Source of the DNA: Chitinophaga pinensis
GTDB lineage: Bacteria; Bacteroidota; Bacteroidia; Chitinophagales; Chitinophagaceae
Length of the DNA stretch: 44,018 nucleotides
Assembly: GCA_945876095.1 (NCBI GenBank)
Contig: CAMCMP010000024.1
Coordinates: forward strand, 1-44,018
Reading direction: 5' to 3'
The notes under the pieces are model-generated. The model worked only from the letters and a program-made list of their open reading frames with translations, was not told where the DNA came from and searched no databases. Each line of letters starts with the position of its first letter. Position 1 is the first letter of the stretch. The position numbers were made by a program, and so were the translations under genes. Positions 16,936-26,674 of this stretch are shown here, piece after piece.

Positions 16936-18204
16936 ATGAAAAAGCTTTTCTTTTTGATTGTTTTATGTAATATGGTTTTTAGTATATCAGCTCAAGATAT
17001 AAAAGACATAAGAAACTACAGTCTGCTTGGTCAAACCCAAAAAGGGAAAGATGCGGTAGATAAGTTTCTTTCTGTTCCTAAAAATGCCTTAAAACCAGAG
17101 GGATGGTTTTATAAAGCCGTGCTTTACATTGAATCTTCTAAAGATTCTACCAAACCAGCTAGTCAAAGTGCTGAATTGAAAGCAACCGCTTTTGCTGCTT
17201 TAAAAAAATATAGAGAGCTAGATCCTAAAGTTCCATTAATGGTAGAACGTAATAACTCTCCCATTTATGATTTGTATATTGGTTATTTTTCTGAATTGGG
17301 TGTAAAATCCTATCTCGCTAAAGATCCTGCTACTGCAGTAGATTTTTTCAAGAAGGCTTTAGAAATTCAAGAATATATTTCTTCAAATAACTTGGTTGGA
17401 AATAATGGATTTAAATTTACAGCCCTTGACACTACTTTAGTTTTATATACTGCTATAGCTGCAGGAGAAGCTAAAATGGCAGACGAAGCAGCAGTGTTCT
17501 ACTCTAAATTAATAGATGCTAATGTTTCCGGACAAGAATATATAGATGCTTATCAAGTGATGGCTGAGCGCTATAAAGCTAAAAAAGAAAAGGCTGCTTT
17601 TGACAATCTAATTGCAAAGGCAAAGAAATACTATCCAGAAAACAGTGAATATTGGACTGCTTTGCAAATTGAAGAAGCTACTGATGGGGTAGGAAAACCA
17701 GAAATTTTTTCGAAGTATGAAGAATTATTAGTTAAGATTCCTGGAAATTATACTTTAGCTTATAATTATGCCGTTGAACTATACCGTTATATCTATTCTG
17801 ATGAAATGCAGAAGGTAAACACTACGGACTATAAAAATAAGCTTCCGGAGATAATGAAAAAAGCGATTGAAATAAAATCTACCATCGAAGCTAATTTCTT
17901 ATTAGCCAATTTTTACTATAACAATGCAATTGATATTTCAGAAGACGCTAGAAACATAAAAGGGATTAAACCTGAAGATTTAAAAAAGAAAAAAGATATA
18001 AATGCTCAATCAGATATTGCAATGACCCAAGCGATTCCTTTTGCAGAAGCAACTATTTCTATCTATGGAACTATTGCAAAACCCAAGAGTTCAGATAAAG
18101 TTAACTGTAAACAATCACTTTCAATATTGAAAAGTATTTACGAGACAAAGAAAGATGCTGAAAAAGTGGCTCTTTATGACGCTAAGGTAAAAGCCTTTGA
18201 ATAG
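16936..18204 (+). CDS. Exported tetratricopeptide-like protein of unknown function
   Basis: This 422-residue protein has a signal peptide (MKKLFFLIVLCNMVFSISAQ) and is probably periplasmic. The mature part is almost all helical and contains TPR-like repeats, for example around DPATAVDFFKKALEIQEY, ADEAAVFYSKLIDANVSGQE and PGNYTLAYNYAVELYRYIY, so a protein-binding scaffold role is likely. No enzyme motif is seen. An upstream in-frame TTG at 16915 would add seven residues but falls inside the promoter, so the ATG is used. A 12-bp terminator hairpin follows. Confidence 0.85.
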   Translation: MKKLFFLIVLCNMVFSISAQDIKDIRNYSLLGQTQKGKDAVDKFLSVPKNALKPEGWFYKAVLYIESSKDSTKPASQSAELKATAFAALKKYRELDPKVPLMVERNNSPIYDLYIGYFSELGVKSYLAKDPATAVDFFKKALEIQEYISSNNLVGNNGFKFTALDTTLVLYTAIAAGEAKMADEAAVFYSKLIDANVSGQEYIDAYQVMAERYKAKKEKAAFDNLIAKAKKYYPENSEYWTALQIEEATDGVGKPEIFSKYEELLVKIPGNYTLAYNYAVELYRYIYSDEMQKVNTTDYKNKLPEIMKKAIEIKSTIEANFLLANFYYNNAIDISEDARNIKGIKPEDLKKKKDINAQSDIAMTQAIPFAEATISIYGTIAKPKSSDKVNCKQSLSILKSIYETKKDAEKVALYDAKVKAFE

Positions 18205-18223
18205 ACTGATTATATTATATTTT

Positions 18224-18256
18224 AAAAGGCAGCCTTTATCTAATAGGCTGCCTTTT
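18224..18256 (+). terminator. Intrinsic terminator after the TPR gene
   Basis: Arms AAAAGGCAGCCT (18224-18235) and AGGCTGCCTTTT (18245-18256) pair perfectly over 12 bp with a 9-nt loop and are followed by a T run. It lies 19 bp after the stop. Confidence 0.85.
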
Positions 18257-18304
18257 TTTATAAATTTTTTAGTTGAAAAAAGATTTAAAATAAATTTTAA
18301 ATGG

Positions 18305-19129
18305 CTAATATTTCTTAAACACTTTCACTAATTTATTGGCTATTATAGAATAACCTTTGTCGGAAGGATGAAGGCCATCATAAGTAATATCGATCGACTC
18401 TTTTGGATAGGGGTATTCATCTGTTGCTGAATTAAAAGGAATTCCAATAAAATTAGGATAAAGGTAGTTTTTATAGTTTCCCGATTGAGGGTCTTTTAAT
18501 CTTTTGTATTTCACCAATTTTTCTACCCGTAGGCTGCTAGTATTATACAAATCAACAAGGGTAAACTTCTCGAATTGAGCGATTGAATCAATGGCTAAAG
18601 CGAATTGAGCAAGTGTTTTTCCATTCTTCTCATTATAGGAACCATACGCATTGTTTTCCATATTGGCAATGTATACGAAATCTCCTCTTTGCATGGGGGT
18701 AATTAAAATAATTTTTGAATTATTATTCAAGCTGCGAAGCTGGTTGATTATAATGCGAAATGATCCATAAAATGTTTTATTGCCGGTATTGTTTTTATAG
18801 TCTGCAAGGTTTCCAATTGCTCGCCCTTGCCACCAATCGTTGGTACCTAAAAAAATCGAATAGACATCCGCAGAAGGAATGGCTATTTTCTCAAGGTTTT
18901 CAGCAATGGCTCCTGAAGTCCAGCCATTGTGCCCTTGATTGATATAGTTGATAAAGGGAAGCTTTTCTACCACCCGGGTCATATATCCCTTTGTTATTCT
19001 GTTGCCTGTTTCATTTGCGTGCTCATTTAAATAAGTGATGGAATCACCTATCGCCACCCAGGTAATATTCTTTCTAGAAAAAGAACAAAAAAATAGTAGG
19101 AGAGTGAATGAGGTTAAAAGTTTTTTCAT
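18305..19129 (-). CDS. Exported SGNH/GDSL-family hydrolase
   Basis: The 274-residue protein has an N-terminal hydrophobic signal (about 1-18). The SGNH blocks are present: block I GDS at 28-30 with Ser30 as nucleophile, block II around GHNGW (Gly66), block III G95-T-N97-D, and block V D251-G-L-H254, which supplies the Asp and His of the triad. The family contains esterases, lipases and carbohydrate O-acetyl esterases, and the substrate here is unknown. It is probably extracytoplasmic and may remove acyl groups from glycans. It is divergent from the GSCFA gene. Confidence 0.87.
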   Translation of the reverse strand: MKKLLTSFTLLLFFCSFSRKNITWVAIGDSITYLNEHANETGNRITKGYMTRVVEKLPFINYINQGHNGWTSGAIAENLEKIAIPSADVYSIFLGTNDWWQGRAIGNLADYKNNTGNKTFYGSFRIIINQLRSLNNNSKIILITPMQRGDFVYIANMENNAYGSYNEKNGKTLAQFALAIDSIAQFEKFTLVDLYNTSSLRVEKLVKYKRLKDPQSGNYKNYLYPNFIGIPFNSATDEYPYPKESIDITYDGLHPSDKGYSIIANKLVKVFKKY

Positions 19130-19286
19130 TCTATTTATTTTGGATGATATTAATTAGATTTATAACTATCGTAAATAAAAAATTAAAAGTAAAACAACTT
19201 TCTATTTTAGTTAAATATCGGTATTTTCTATTTATTGACCTCATTAAAAAACATTGCTGTAAATTCGTAAGCTTATTGACATATTT

Positions 19287-20261
19287 ATGGATTTTCATTT
19301 AGCGTTTACACCAAAAAAGTTTCCAACAACAATTCGTCATTTTGATAAATTATTTTTGATAGGATCTTGCTTTACGGAAAATATTGGGACAAAACTTAGG
19401 CAACATAAGTTTTCTGTTTTAGAAAATCCCAATGGAATTTTATTCAACCCTATCAGTATTTCTAAATCGGTACATTCCTATATTTTAAATCAACCCGCTA
19501 AAGAAGAAGAACTTTTTTATCAAAACGAATGCTGGAATAGTTGGGATCATCATAGTCGCTTTTCAAATCCTGATAAAATATTCTGTTTAAAGGGTATTCA
19601 TGATTCAACACAAGCTGCAAGCAATTTTATTTTAACTGCCGATTGGATTTTTATAACGGTAGGGTCAGCTTTTGTATATGAGTTAGAAAATCAACAGGTG
19701 GTTGCTAATTGCCATAAGGTTCCAACGGATAAATTCAGTAAAAGACTGCTCAAGGTAGAAGAAGTGACAGCAGCTTTTGAAACAATGTTAGATGAGATAT
19801 CAAAAGTGAATCCAAGTGCAAAAGTGATTTTTACCGTAAGTCCAGTTCGTCATCTTAGAGAAGGTTTTATTGAAAACAATCGAAGCAAAGCAGCTTTGAT
19901 TCAGTCAGTTCATCACCTAACAGATTCTAGAGAAAATGTTTTTTATTTCCCAGCATATGAACTGGTGATAGATGATTTGAGAGATTATCGGTTTTATGCT
20001 GAGGATATGGTTCATCCAAATTACGCAGCTACTAATTATGTTTGGGAAAAATTTGTACCCGCCTGTATGGATGAGCAGACCCAATTGTTAATGAAAGAAA
20101 TTAATATCATTAATGCAGCAAAAAGTCATAAGCCATTTCAACCTACTTCTGAATTGCATAAATTTTTTTTAGATAACCATTTGCAAAAGCTTTTAGCGTT
20201 GAGCAAAATGTATCCTTATATTAATTTTGAAGAAGAGTTGACCTATTTCAGAAAGAATTAA
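19287..20261 (+). CDS. GSCFA domain protein
   Basis: The 324-residue protein carries the family-defining motif G26-S-C-F with the following TENIG, near the N-terminus. It also has the C-terminal DMVHPNYAATNYVWE, where Asp and His resemble the end of an SGNH hydrolase triad. GSCFA proteins are related to SGNH hydrolases, but their substrate is not established. There is no signal peptide, so it is likely cytoplasmic, unlike the exported SGNH hydrolase encoded divergently 157 bp away. It ends 30 bp before the convergent miaE. Confidence 0.9.
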   Translation: MDFHLAFTPKKFPTTIRHFDKLFLIGSCFTENIGTKLRQHKFSVLENPNGILFNPISISKSVHSYILNQPAKEEELFYQNECWNSWDHHSRFSNPDKIFCLKGIHDSTQAASNFILTADWIFITVGSAFVYELENQQVVANCHKVPTDKFSKRLLKVEEVTAAFETMLDEISKVNPSAKVIFTVSPVRHLREGFIENNRSKAALIQSVHHLTDSRENVFYFPAYELVIDDLRDYRFYAEDMVHPNYAATNYVWEKFVPACMDEQTQLLMKEINIINAAKSHKPFQPTSELHKFFLDNHLQKLLALSKMYPYINFEEELTYFRKN

Positions 20262-20291
20262 TTGAATCAAACATTGCTTGCACTGAGTTTT

Positions 20292-20903
20292 TTAATGAAC
20301 CCTATCGCCACGTATTTCCATTTCATCCATTACTTTCTTTTCGTATTCTAACCACTCTTTCCATCTTTTCCTAACCTTTGTTTTTGGAAAGTAGGTGTCG
20401 CAAAGCTCAATAAATAGGGTGTAATGTCCAGCTTCGCTTTCCATAAATTTTCTATAAAATCTCCTCATATAATCATCATCTAATCCCTCACTTAATCTTT
20501 TAAATCTTTCACAGCTTCTGGCTTCTATTAATGCCATTGTTAATAAATGGTCTAGCATTCGTTCATCTGAACTTCCACCTTTTTTTTGAAATTCTAGGAG
20601 TTTGTTTACATAAATATCTTTTCGCTGTTTACCCAAGGATAATTTTCTTTTATGAAGTTCTGCAAGTACCATTCTAAAGTGTCCCCATTCTTCTGTTACA
20701 ATGGGGCTTAATTCGTTTACCAATTTGTCCTTGTCGGAGTATCTCTGAATTAAAGTAATACAGGTGGTTGCTGCTTTTTGCTCACAATAGGCATGGTCGG
20801 TAAGTATTTCTTCTAGTTGCATTTCCGCAAGATTTACCCATCGAGGATCAGAAGGCAATTGGAGGCCAAGTATATTTTTTACATCCGGTAGCAATAATTC
20901 CAT
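20292..20903 (-). CDS. miaE: tRNA-(ms2io6A37) hydroxylase MiaE
   Basis: MiaE is a non-haem di-iron monooxygenase that hydroxylates the isopentenyl group of the modified adenosine at tRNA position 37. At 203 residues it has the expected length. The ferritin-like four-helix bundle supplies the iron ligands: EEILTDHAYCEQKAA, EEWGHF, LIEARSCERF and ESEAGHY. It relies on MiaA and MiaB products made elsewhere. A TATTTTTG box lies only 5 bp before the ATG; if used, the mRNA would be nearly leaderless. Confidence 0.92.
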   Translation of the reverse strand: MELLLPDVKNILGLQLPSDPRWVNLAEMQLEEILTDHAYCEQKAATTCITLIQRYSDKDKLVNELSPIVTEEWGHFRMVLAELHKRKLSLGKQRKDIYVNKLLEFQKKGGSSDERMLDHLLTMALIEARSCERFKRLSEGLDDDYMRRFYRKFMESEAGHYTLFIELCDTYFPKTKVRKRWKEWLEYEKKVMDEMEIRGDRVH

Positions 20904-20907
20904 TTTA

Positions 20908-20915
20908 CAAAAATA
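20908..20915 (-). promoter_or_regulatory. Possible miaE -7 box very close to the start codon
   Basis: Minus-strand TATTTTTG matches TAnnTTTG, but it is 5 bp from the ATG at 20903, which would imply a leaderless transcript. It is AT-rich sequence and may be fortuitous. Confidence 0.25.
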
Positions 20916-21055
20916 AATGCATTGAAGGATAATTGAACACCCTTAATCATTTATGCTAATATTTGGTTAGTTATTTGAGCTATTCAACTAATTACCTGAC
21001 AGTATTTTGGGATAGTAAGCAAGGTTTTATTAATTTACAGTATAATTGATTTCCA

Positions 21056-23488
21056 ATGAGAATTTTGCCACTGATTATTTCAAGTATTGTTACAACTGGA
21101 TTGGTTGTTGCTCTAAATACAAAATTATTACTTCCTGCTCCTTTGGGTAAACTATTGAGTCCTCAACAGGGGGTTTGGCAAAATGCCGAAAGCAGCCAGG
21201 CTAGTTTTAGTGAGGATTTTAAATTCCCTCAACTTACTGGTAAAGTCCAGGTTTATCTCGATGACCGTTTGGTACCCCATGTTTTTGCTGAAACGGATAA
21301 AGATCTTTACTTTGTCCAAGGTTTTTTACATGCTAAATTTCGTTTGTGGCAAATGGAATTACAAACACATGCAGCAGCTGGAAGGGCAAGTGAAATTGTT
21401 GGAAAAATTGCGCTTAAGCATGACCGTGAATTTAGAAGATTAGGAATGGTTTATGCTGCAGAGTCTTCTTTAAAAGAAATGGAAAAAGATCCACAAACTA
21501 AATTGGCTTGTGATGCATATACGGAGGGTGTAAATAGCTATATCGCTTCACTTACAGAAAGTTCTCTTCCTCTAGAATATAAACTAATAGGTTACAAGCC
21601 CGAAAAGTGGAGTAATTTAAAATCTGCTTTGTTTTTGAAAAATATGTCAGAAAATTTAGCGGGTCATGACAATGATTTTGAAATGACCAATGCTAAAAAT
21701 TATTTTAGCCAAGAAGATTTCTCCAAACTTTATCCATCCTATCAAGACTCATTGGATCCTATCATTCCCAAGGGAACTATTTATGGAAAACCATCGATTG
21801 AACTTAAAGTTCCCACTGATGTAGATTCAATTTATTTAAATAAAACAGATCTTGCAGTGACTACTCAGGAAGAAAAGCCTGATAGGAACAACGGTAGTAA
21901 TAATTGGGCTGTAAGTGGAGCTAAAACTAAATCTGGCTCACCTATTTTATGTAATGATCCACATCTAGGATTAAATCTTCCATCTCTTTGGTACGAAATG
22001 CAATTGCATACTCCCCAACTAAATGTTTATGGCGCCACCTTTCCTGGAGCTCCCTCTGTAATTATTGGATTCAATGATAGTTGTGCTTGGGGTGTTACAA
22101 ATGGAGGTAGAGATGTAAGAGATTATTATGAAATTAAATTTAAGGATAAAAGTAAACGGGAGTATTGGTATGAAAGTGCATGGAGAAAAACTGAATTTAA
22201 GTATGAAACAATTTTCATCAAGGATTCTGCTAATTATATGGATACGGTAGCCTATACAGTTTTTGGTCCAGTGATGTATGATCCATCTTTCAGTGGAGGT
22301 AGGGCTTCTAATTCAAGGTATTTTTCGGTACGTTGGAAAGCGCATGACAAAAGCAATGAATTAAAAACATTTATGCAATTGAATAGAGCGCATAATTACG
22401 AAGATTATTTATCAGCCATTAGCAATATGAAGACTCCTGGTCAAAATTTTGCCTTTGCCAATAAGGCAGGTGATATTGCGTTGCGAACTCAGGGTGAATG
22501 GCCTGCTAAGTGGAAGGGGCAGGGTGATTTTATTATGCCAGGCACAGATAGTTCTTATCAATGGCAAGCAATGATTCCATTTGAGGAAACTCCGTTTCAA
22601 TACAATCCTACTAGAAATTTTGTAAGTAGTGCAAATCAAGATCCTGCAGACTCAAGCTATCCCTATTATTTAGGAAGAGGATACCCTTTGTATCGAGGAA
22701 TTATAATTAATAGAAGACTACAAGATATGAATGACATCACTCCAAAAGATATGATGGCTTTACAAACCGATAACTACAATGTATTTGCTGAAATGGCAAC
22801 ACCATTGCTATTGAATAATATTAATGAAGGAGCATTGTCAGCGAACGAAATAAAAATTCTCCGTTTATTGAAAGCATGGGATTACAACAATGCCCCTTAT
22901 TCAAAAGGAGCCACCGTATTTGATGTAGTTTGGTCCAACTTTAGTAAACTGGTATATGATGATGAATTCAAAAATGCCCCTCTTGTTATTTTACGGCCTC
23001 TTGAAAGTACTTTACTGCAAGGAATCTTAAGTGATTCAGCCTATAAATTTCTTGATAATATTACAACTCCAGCAATCGAAACCTTGGCAGATAATGTAAC
23101 GATAGCTTTTAAAAATTCAATTGAAAAACTCGAAAAAGTTCAAAAGGAAGGAACCCTTGAATGGTTAAAGTTTAAGGATACTCGGGTAAATCATTTGACA
23201 AAACTTGAACCTCTCAGTAGATTACATTTATCAATCGGAGGAGGAACGCACAGTATCAATGCTACCAAACCAAATCATGGTCCGAGTTGGAGAATGATTG
23301 TAAGTCTAACATCAAAAACAGAAGCCTATGGAGTATATCCAGGTGGCCAGAATGGAAATCCAGGAAGTCGCTTTTATGATAATTTTATTGATCATTGGGC
23401 GGCTGGAAGTTATTATCCACTTTGGATGATGGCAGCTGGTGAAGAAACTAATGCTAGGGTTCAGTGGAAGATGTCATTTACTAATTAA
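21056..23488 (+). CDS. Penicillin acylase family protein (Ntn hydrolase)
   Basis: This 810-residue precursor has an N-terminal hydrophobic signal or anchor (about 5-25), so it is probably periplasmic. The family is made as one chain that cleaves itself just before a nucleophilic Ser. Here that residue is Ser281 in NNGSNNWAVSG, followed by the usual GSPILCNDPHLGL. The N-terminal alpha part has VYLDDRLVPHVFAETDKDLY and QGFLHAKFRLWQME, also typical. Members hydrolyse amides such as beta-lactam side chains or acyl-homoserine lactones. Sequence alone does not say which, so penicillin G should not be assumed. Length and motifs are complete. Confidence 0.93.
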   Translation: MRILPLIISSIVTTGLVVALNTKLLLPAPLGKLLSPQQGVWQNAESSQASFSEDFKFPQLTGKVQVYLDDRLVPHVFAETDKDLYFVQGFLHAKFRLWQMELQTHAAAGRASEIVGKIALKHDREFRRLGMVYAAESSLKEMEKDPQTKLACDAYTEGVNSYIASLTESSLPLEYKLIGYKPEKWSNLKSALFLKNMSENLAGHDNDFEMTNAKNYFSQEDFSKLYPSYQDSLDPIIPKGTIYGKPSIELKVPTDVDSIYLNKTDLAVTTQEEKPDRNNGSNNWAVSGAKTKSGSPILCNDPHLGLNLPSLWYEMQLHTPQLNVYGATFPGAPSVIIGFNDSCAWGVTNGGRDVRDYYEIKFKDKSKREYWYESAWRKTEFKYETIFIKDSANYMDTVAYTVFGPVMYDPSFSGGRASNSRYFSVRWKAHDKSNELKTFMQLNRAHNYEDYLSAISNMKTPGQNFAFANKAGDIALRTQGEWPAKWKGQGDFIMPGTDSSYQWQAMIPFEETPFQYNPTRNFVSSANQDPADSSYPYYLGRGYPLYRGIIINRRLQDMNDITPKDMMALQTDNYNVFAEMATPLLLNNINEGALSANEIKILRLLKAWDYNNAPYSKGATVFDVVWSNFSKLVYDDEFKNAPLVILRPLESTLLQGILSDSAYKFLDNITTPAIETLADNVTIAFKNSIEKLEKVQKEGTLEWLKFKDTRVNHLTKLEPLSRLHLSIGGGTHSINATKPNHGPSWRMIVSLTSKTEAYGVYPGGQNGNPGSRFYDNFIDHWAAGSYYPLWMMAAGEETNARVQWKMSFTN

Positions 23489-23563
23489 ACCATTGTAAAT
23501 TTTTCCATTTCTCTAAAAAAATATTTATATAATTACCTTTTAGATGTTTAAATTTTTCTAGTT

Positions 23564-23902
23564 ATGAAGTTTATTGTTTCAGTATTAATAATCGCCTTAT
23601 TAAGTCTAGCTGTTGGATTATTTTTTCCATGGTGGACGATTGCTATAGTTGCTTTTATAGTTACAAGTTTAATCCCTCAAAATTCACTAAGGTCTTTTTT
23701 ATCTGGCTTTACTGCAGTTTTTTTACTGTGGGGAGCATTGGCATGGTTGATTAGTAGCAACAATGATCACTTGATGGCAAGCAAGGTTGCATTGATTCTT
23801 AAAATGGGTAATCCTACGATTTTAATTTTAGCAACTGCATTGATTGGTGCATTAGTAGCTGGTTTTGCTGCGCTTGCTGGAAGTTTTGTTCGTAAAAAAT
23901 AA
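23564..23902 (+). CDS. Small integral membrane protein, unknown
   Basis: The 112 residues are almost entirely hydrophobic, with about four membrane segments: near 1-20, 22-38, 45-65 and 82-108. The middle of the protein carries PQNSLRSFLSGF, and the C-terminus is basic (RKK), likely cytoplasmic. I do not recognise a functional family. It lies 75 bp after the penicillin-acylase gene and 45 bp before the DUF5686 gene, all in one direction, so the three may share a transcript. Confidence 0.75.
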   Translation: MKFIVSVLIIALLSLAVGLFFPWWTIAIVAFIVTSLIPQNSLRSFLSGFTAVFLLWGALAWLISSNNDHLMASKVALILKMGNPTILILATALIGALVAGFAALAGSFVRKK

Positions 23903-23947
23903 AAAGGTGTCATCTCGTTTTATTTAAGAGTCATCTAAAATTATTTT

Positions 23948-26476
23948 ATGCGGATATTGTTTTTTATTCTTTCTATTTTATGTTTTGAAAATATTGTTGC
24001 ACAGAAAATCACAGGAACAATATTCAATGACAAAGGTGATTTACTGCCGTTTTCTTCCATTACAGTTAAAGGAACCTCTATTGGTGTGAGTGCTAATAAT
24101 CGCGCAAAATTTACTATCTCACTTTCTCCTGGAAAATACACTTTAGTTTGTCAACATATTGGCTATGCTTCCAGACAAGAAGAAATTACTATCAGTTTTC
24201 AAGATAAGGAAATTTCATTCGTATTGTCTGAGCAAAAACTTTTGATGAAGGAAGTGGTTATAAAAAATTCGGATGAAGATCCGGCTTATGATATAATTCG
24301 TGCTGCCATTAAAAAAAGAGAATTTTATCAGCGTCAAGTTAGTGCATTTACTTGCGATCTTTATACCAAGAATATGATAAAGCTTCGTAAGCTACCCAAT
24401 AAAATTTTCGGAAAAAAACTGCCAGAAGATCGCTTTCAAAATAGTTTGCTTGACACATCTGGACAGGGAGTTATTTATTTATCAGAGTCAATTTCTTCAG
24501 TAGCTAGGCAGTTGCCAGATAAGTTCAAGATAGATGTTAAAAGTAGCAGGGTAAGCGGTAGTGGTGGATTTGGTTTTACTTTTCCTACTTTTCTTTCTTT
24601 TTATCAAAACAATGTAACCGTCTTTGCAGAAAGATTAAATCCTCGCGGTTTTGTATCTCCTATTGCCGACGGAGCCATTGGTTATTATAGTTTTAAATAT
24701 TTAGGTAGTTTTTGGGAAAATGGAAAAGAAATCAATTCTATTCGAGTAAGGCCTCGCAGAAATTATGAGCCTTTATTTTCTGGCATAATAAATATTTCAG
24801 AGTCTGATTGGAGGATACATAGCGTAGATTTATTGTTGACAAAGAAAGCACAATTAGAAATCATGGACTCTCTTCAAATTACTCAACTTTATATACCTGT
24901 TGACAATGAAGTTTGGAGTGTTAAAAATCAATTGCTTCACTTTTCCTTCAATCAATTGGGTATTGAAGCAGTGGCTAATTTTGTAAATGTTTATTCTGAT
25001 TATAACCTTCAACCTTCTTTTCCTAAAAAGTATTTTGATAAAGTAATTATCAAATATGACACGGGGGTAAATAAAAAATCAAAGGCTTATTGGGATTCGG
25101 TTCGGCCAATGCCTCTTGAAAAGGAAGAAGCAAAGGACTATCAGGTAAAAGATAGTTTATTTGAGGTCAGGAAATCAGCGTCACTCACAAAATATTCGAT
25201 TGACTCTTTGAAAAAAAGACAGGGTAAACTTCACCCTTTGAATTTATTTTGGAAAGGTATCAACCGAACGCATTACAGTCTTTCAGGAAATTATCGTTGG
25301 GGAATGACTCCACTGATTAAAAAGCTGGAATACAATACAGCAGAAGGGGTTGTGTTAATTTCATCAGGATATATTGATAAAATAATTTGGGGTCAAAAAC
25401 AAAGACTTGCCATTCGTCCTAATTTTCGATATGGGTTTTCTAATACGCATTTAAACGGTTGGATAGATTTGAGTTTGCAAAATCGAAATCTTAATTCAAA
25501 CAAAAAAATAAAAAGGCAATCATGGAATTTTTCATTGGGTAAAAGGGTTACCCAGTTCAATAAGCAAAGTCCTATAATACCTTTAATTAATTCTATTAAT
25601 ACTCTGTTTTCAGGGATTAATTATTTAAAAACTTACGAAAATATTTTTTCAAATCTTGGATTTAGTAAGAAGTTTGAAAGTGGTCTGCAGTTGGGAATTA
25701 ATACATTGTATGAAGATAGAATCCCCCTTTTAAATTCTACTAATTTTACATTTTTTAAAAAGGATACCATTCACTTTAAACCTAACTATCCGTATGAAAA
25801 AATTAATGAAGCCGATTTTACAAGACACCAAGCTTTTATTGTAAGCTTGGATCTAAGTATTAAGCCAGGTCTTCATTTTATAGAGTATCCAAATAGAAAA
25901 GTACCCATTGATTCAAAATTGCCCACCTTTAGTTTTAATTATACAAAAGGTTTCAAAGGTTTACTTGGTAGCGATGTGAATTTTGATAAATGGCACTTTA
26001 ATATTTGGGATGATAAAAATTTAAAATTGGTTGGAACTTTCCGTTATAAAATTGGAATAGGCGGATTCATTAATAGAAAGAAAGTAATGATCCAAGATTA
26101 TCAACATTTTAACGGTAATGTATCGGTGCTTGCGGGAGAATATTTAAATAGTTTTCAATTGGCCCCTTATTATGCTAATAGTACCACTACAAGTTTTTTC
26201 AGTACCGTTCATTTAGAGCATCATTTTAATGGGTTATTAACAAATAAAATCCCTCTTTTTAATCGTTTGAATTGGAATTTGGTGGCTGGTGGAAATTCAT
26301 TTTATATAAATCAGTCTGATAATTATTCGGAATTATTTGTAGGTATTGAAAATATATTTAAAGTTTTTAGAATTGATTTTGTTGCTGCATATCATGATGG
26401 CAATAGAAGCATTGCTGGTATTCGGATTGGAACCGCTGGTTTGATTGGCGATAATATTAAAATAAGAGGAAGGTAA
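23948..26476 (+). CDS. DUF5686 / carboxypeptidase-regulatory-like domain outer-membrane protein
   Basis: The 842-residue protein has a signal peptide ending near Ala18-Gln19. A CarboxypepD_reg-like beta-sandwich follows (about 20-95, with ITGTIFNDKGDLLPFSSITVKG and YTLVCQHIGYASRQEEI). The remainder is DUF5686, including AIKKREFYQRQVSAFTCDLY. The last 400 residues are rich in alternating aromatic/polar strands, such as RLAIRPNFRYGFSNTHLNGW and FRVDF-like FRIDFVAAYHDG. It probably ends in an outer-membrane beta-barrel without a TonB plug. Function is unknown; such proteins are common in Bacteroidota envelopes. Confidence 0.88.
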   Translation: MRILFFILSILCFENIVAQKITGTIFNDKGDLLPFSSITVKGTSIGVSANNRAKFTISLSPGKYTLVCQHIGYASRQEEITISFQDKEISFVLSEQKLLMKEVVIKNSDEDPAYDIIRAAIKKREFYQRQVSAFTCDLYTKNMIKLRKLPNKIFGKKLPEDRFQNSLLDTSGQGVIYLSESISSVARQLPDKFKIDVKSSRVSGSGGFGFTFPTFLSFYQNNVTVFAERLNPRGFVSPIADGAIGYYSFKYLGSFWENGKEINSIRVRPRRNYEPLFSGIINISESDWRIHSVDLLLTKKAQLEIMDSLQITQLYIPVDNEVWSVKNQLLHFSFNQLGIEAVANFVNVYSDYNLQPSFPKKYFDKVIIKYDTGVNKKSKAYWDSVRPMPLEKEEAKDYQVKDSLFEVRKSASLTKYSIDSLKKRQGKLHPLNLFWKGINRTHYSLSGNYRWGMTPLIKKLEYNTAEGVVLISSGYIDKIIWGQKQRLAIRPNFRYGFSNTHLNGWIDLSLQNRNLNSNKKIKRQSWNFSLGKRVTQFNKQSPIIPLINSINTLFSGINYLKTYENIFSNLGFSKKFESGLQLGINTLYEDRIPLLNSTNFTFFKKDTIHFKPNYPYEKINEADFTRHQAFIVSLDLSIKPGLHFIEYPNRKVPIDSKLPTFSFNYTKGFKGLLGSDVNFDKWHFNIWDDKNLKLVGTFRYKIGIGGFINRKKVMIQDYQHFNGNVSVLAGEYLNSFQLAPYYANSTTTSFFSTVHLEHHFNGLLTNKIPLFNRLNWNLVAGGNSFYINQSDNYSELFVGIENIFKVFRIDFVAAYHDGNRSIAGIRIGTAGLIGDNIKIRGR

Positions 26477-26560
26477 AATTGTTGACTTAGTATATCATCT
26501 ATATAAATTTTTTATATCCCTCAATAATATTTTTGTAATTAAAAATTATATCCTTTTATT

Positions 26561-26568
26561 TATCTTTG
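26561..26568 (+). promoter_or_regulatory. Putative trhO -7 box TATCTTTG
   Basis: The box matches TAnnTTTG. A TTTG at 26532 is 25 nt upstream, slightly longer than usual spacing. The leader to the preferred ATG would be about 100 nt. Confidence 0.45.
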
Positions 26569-26674
26569 ATAAAATTTTTGGTTTGCCCTGCAAGCATCCA
26601 ATTTATTTATTAATTGGCATTAAAGCCGATTGAAAAATCAATTTCCTGTTGAAACAGGATCAAAAAATAATTTT

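Noticed and set aside
26630..26674. TTG start adding 15 residues to TrhO
   Set aside because: The ATG at 26675 matches the N-terminus of E. coli YceA, and the added residues resemble nothing in the family.
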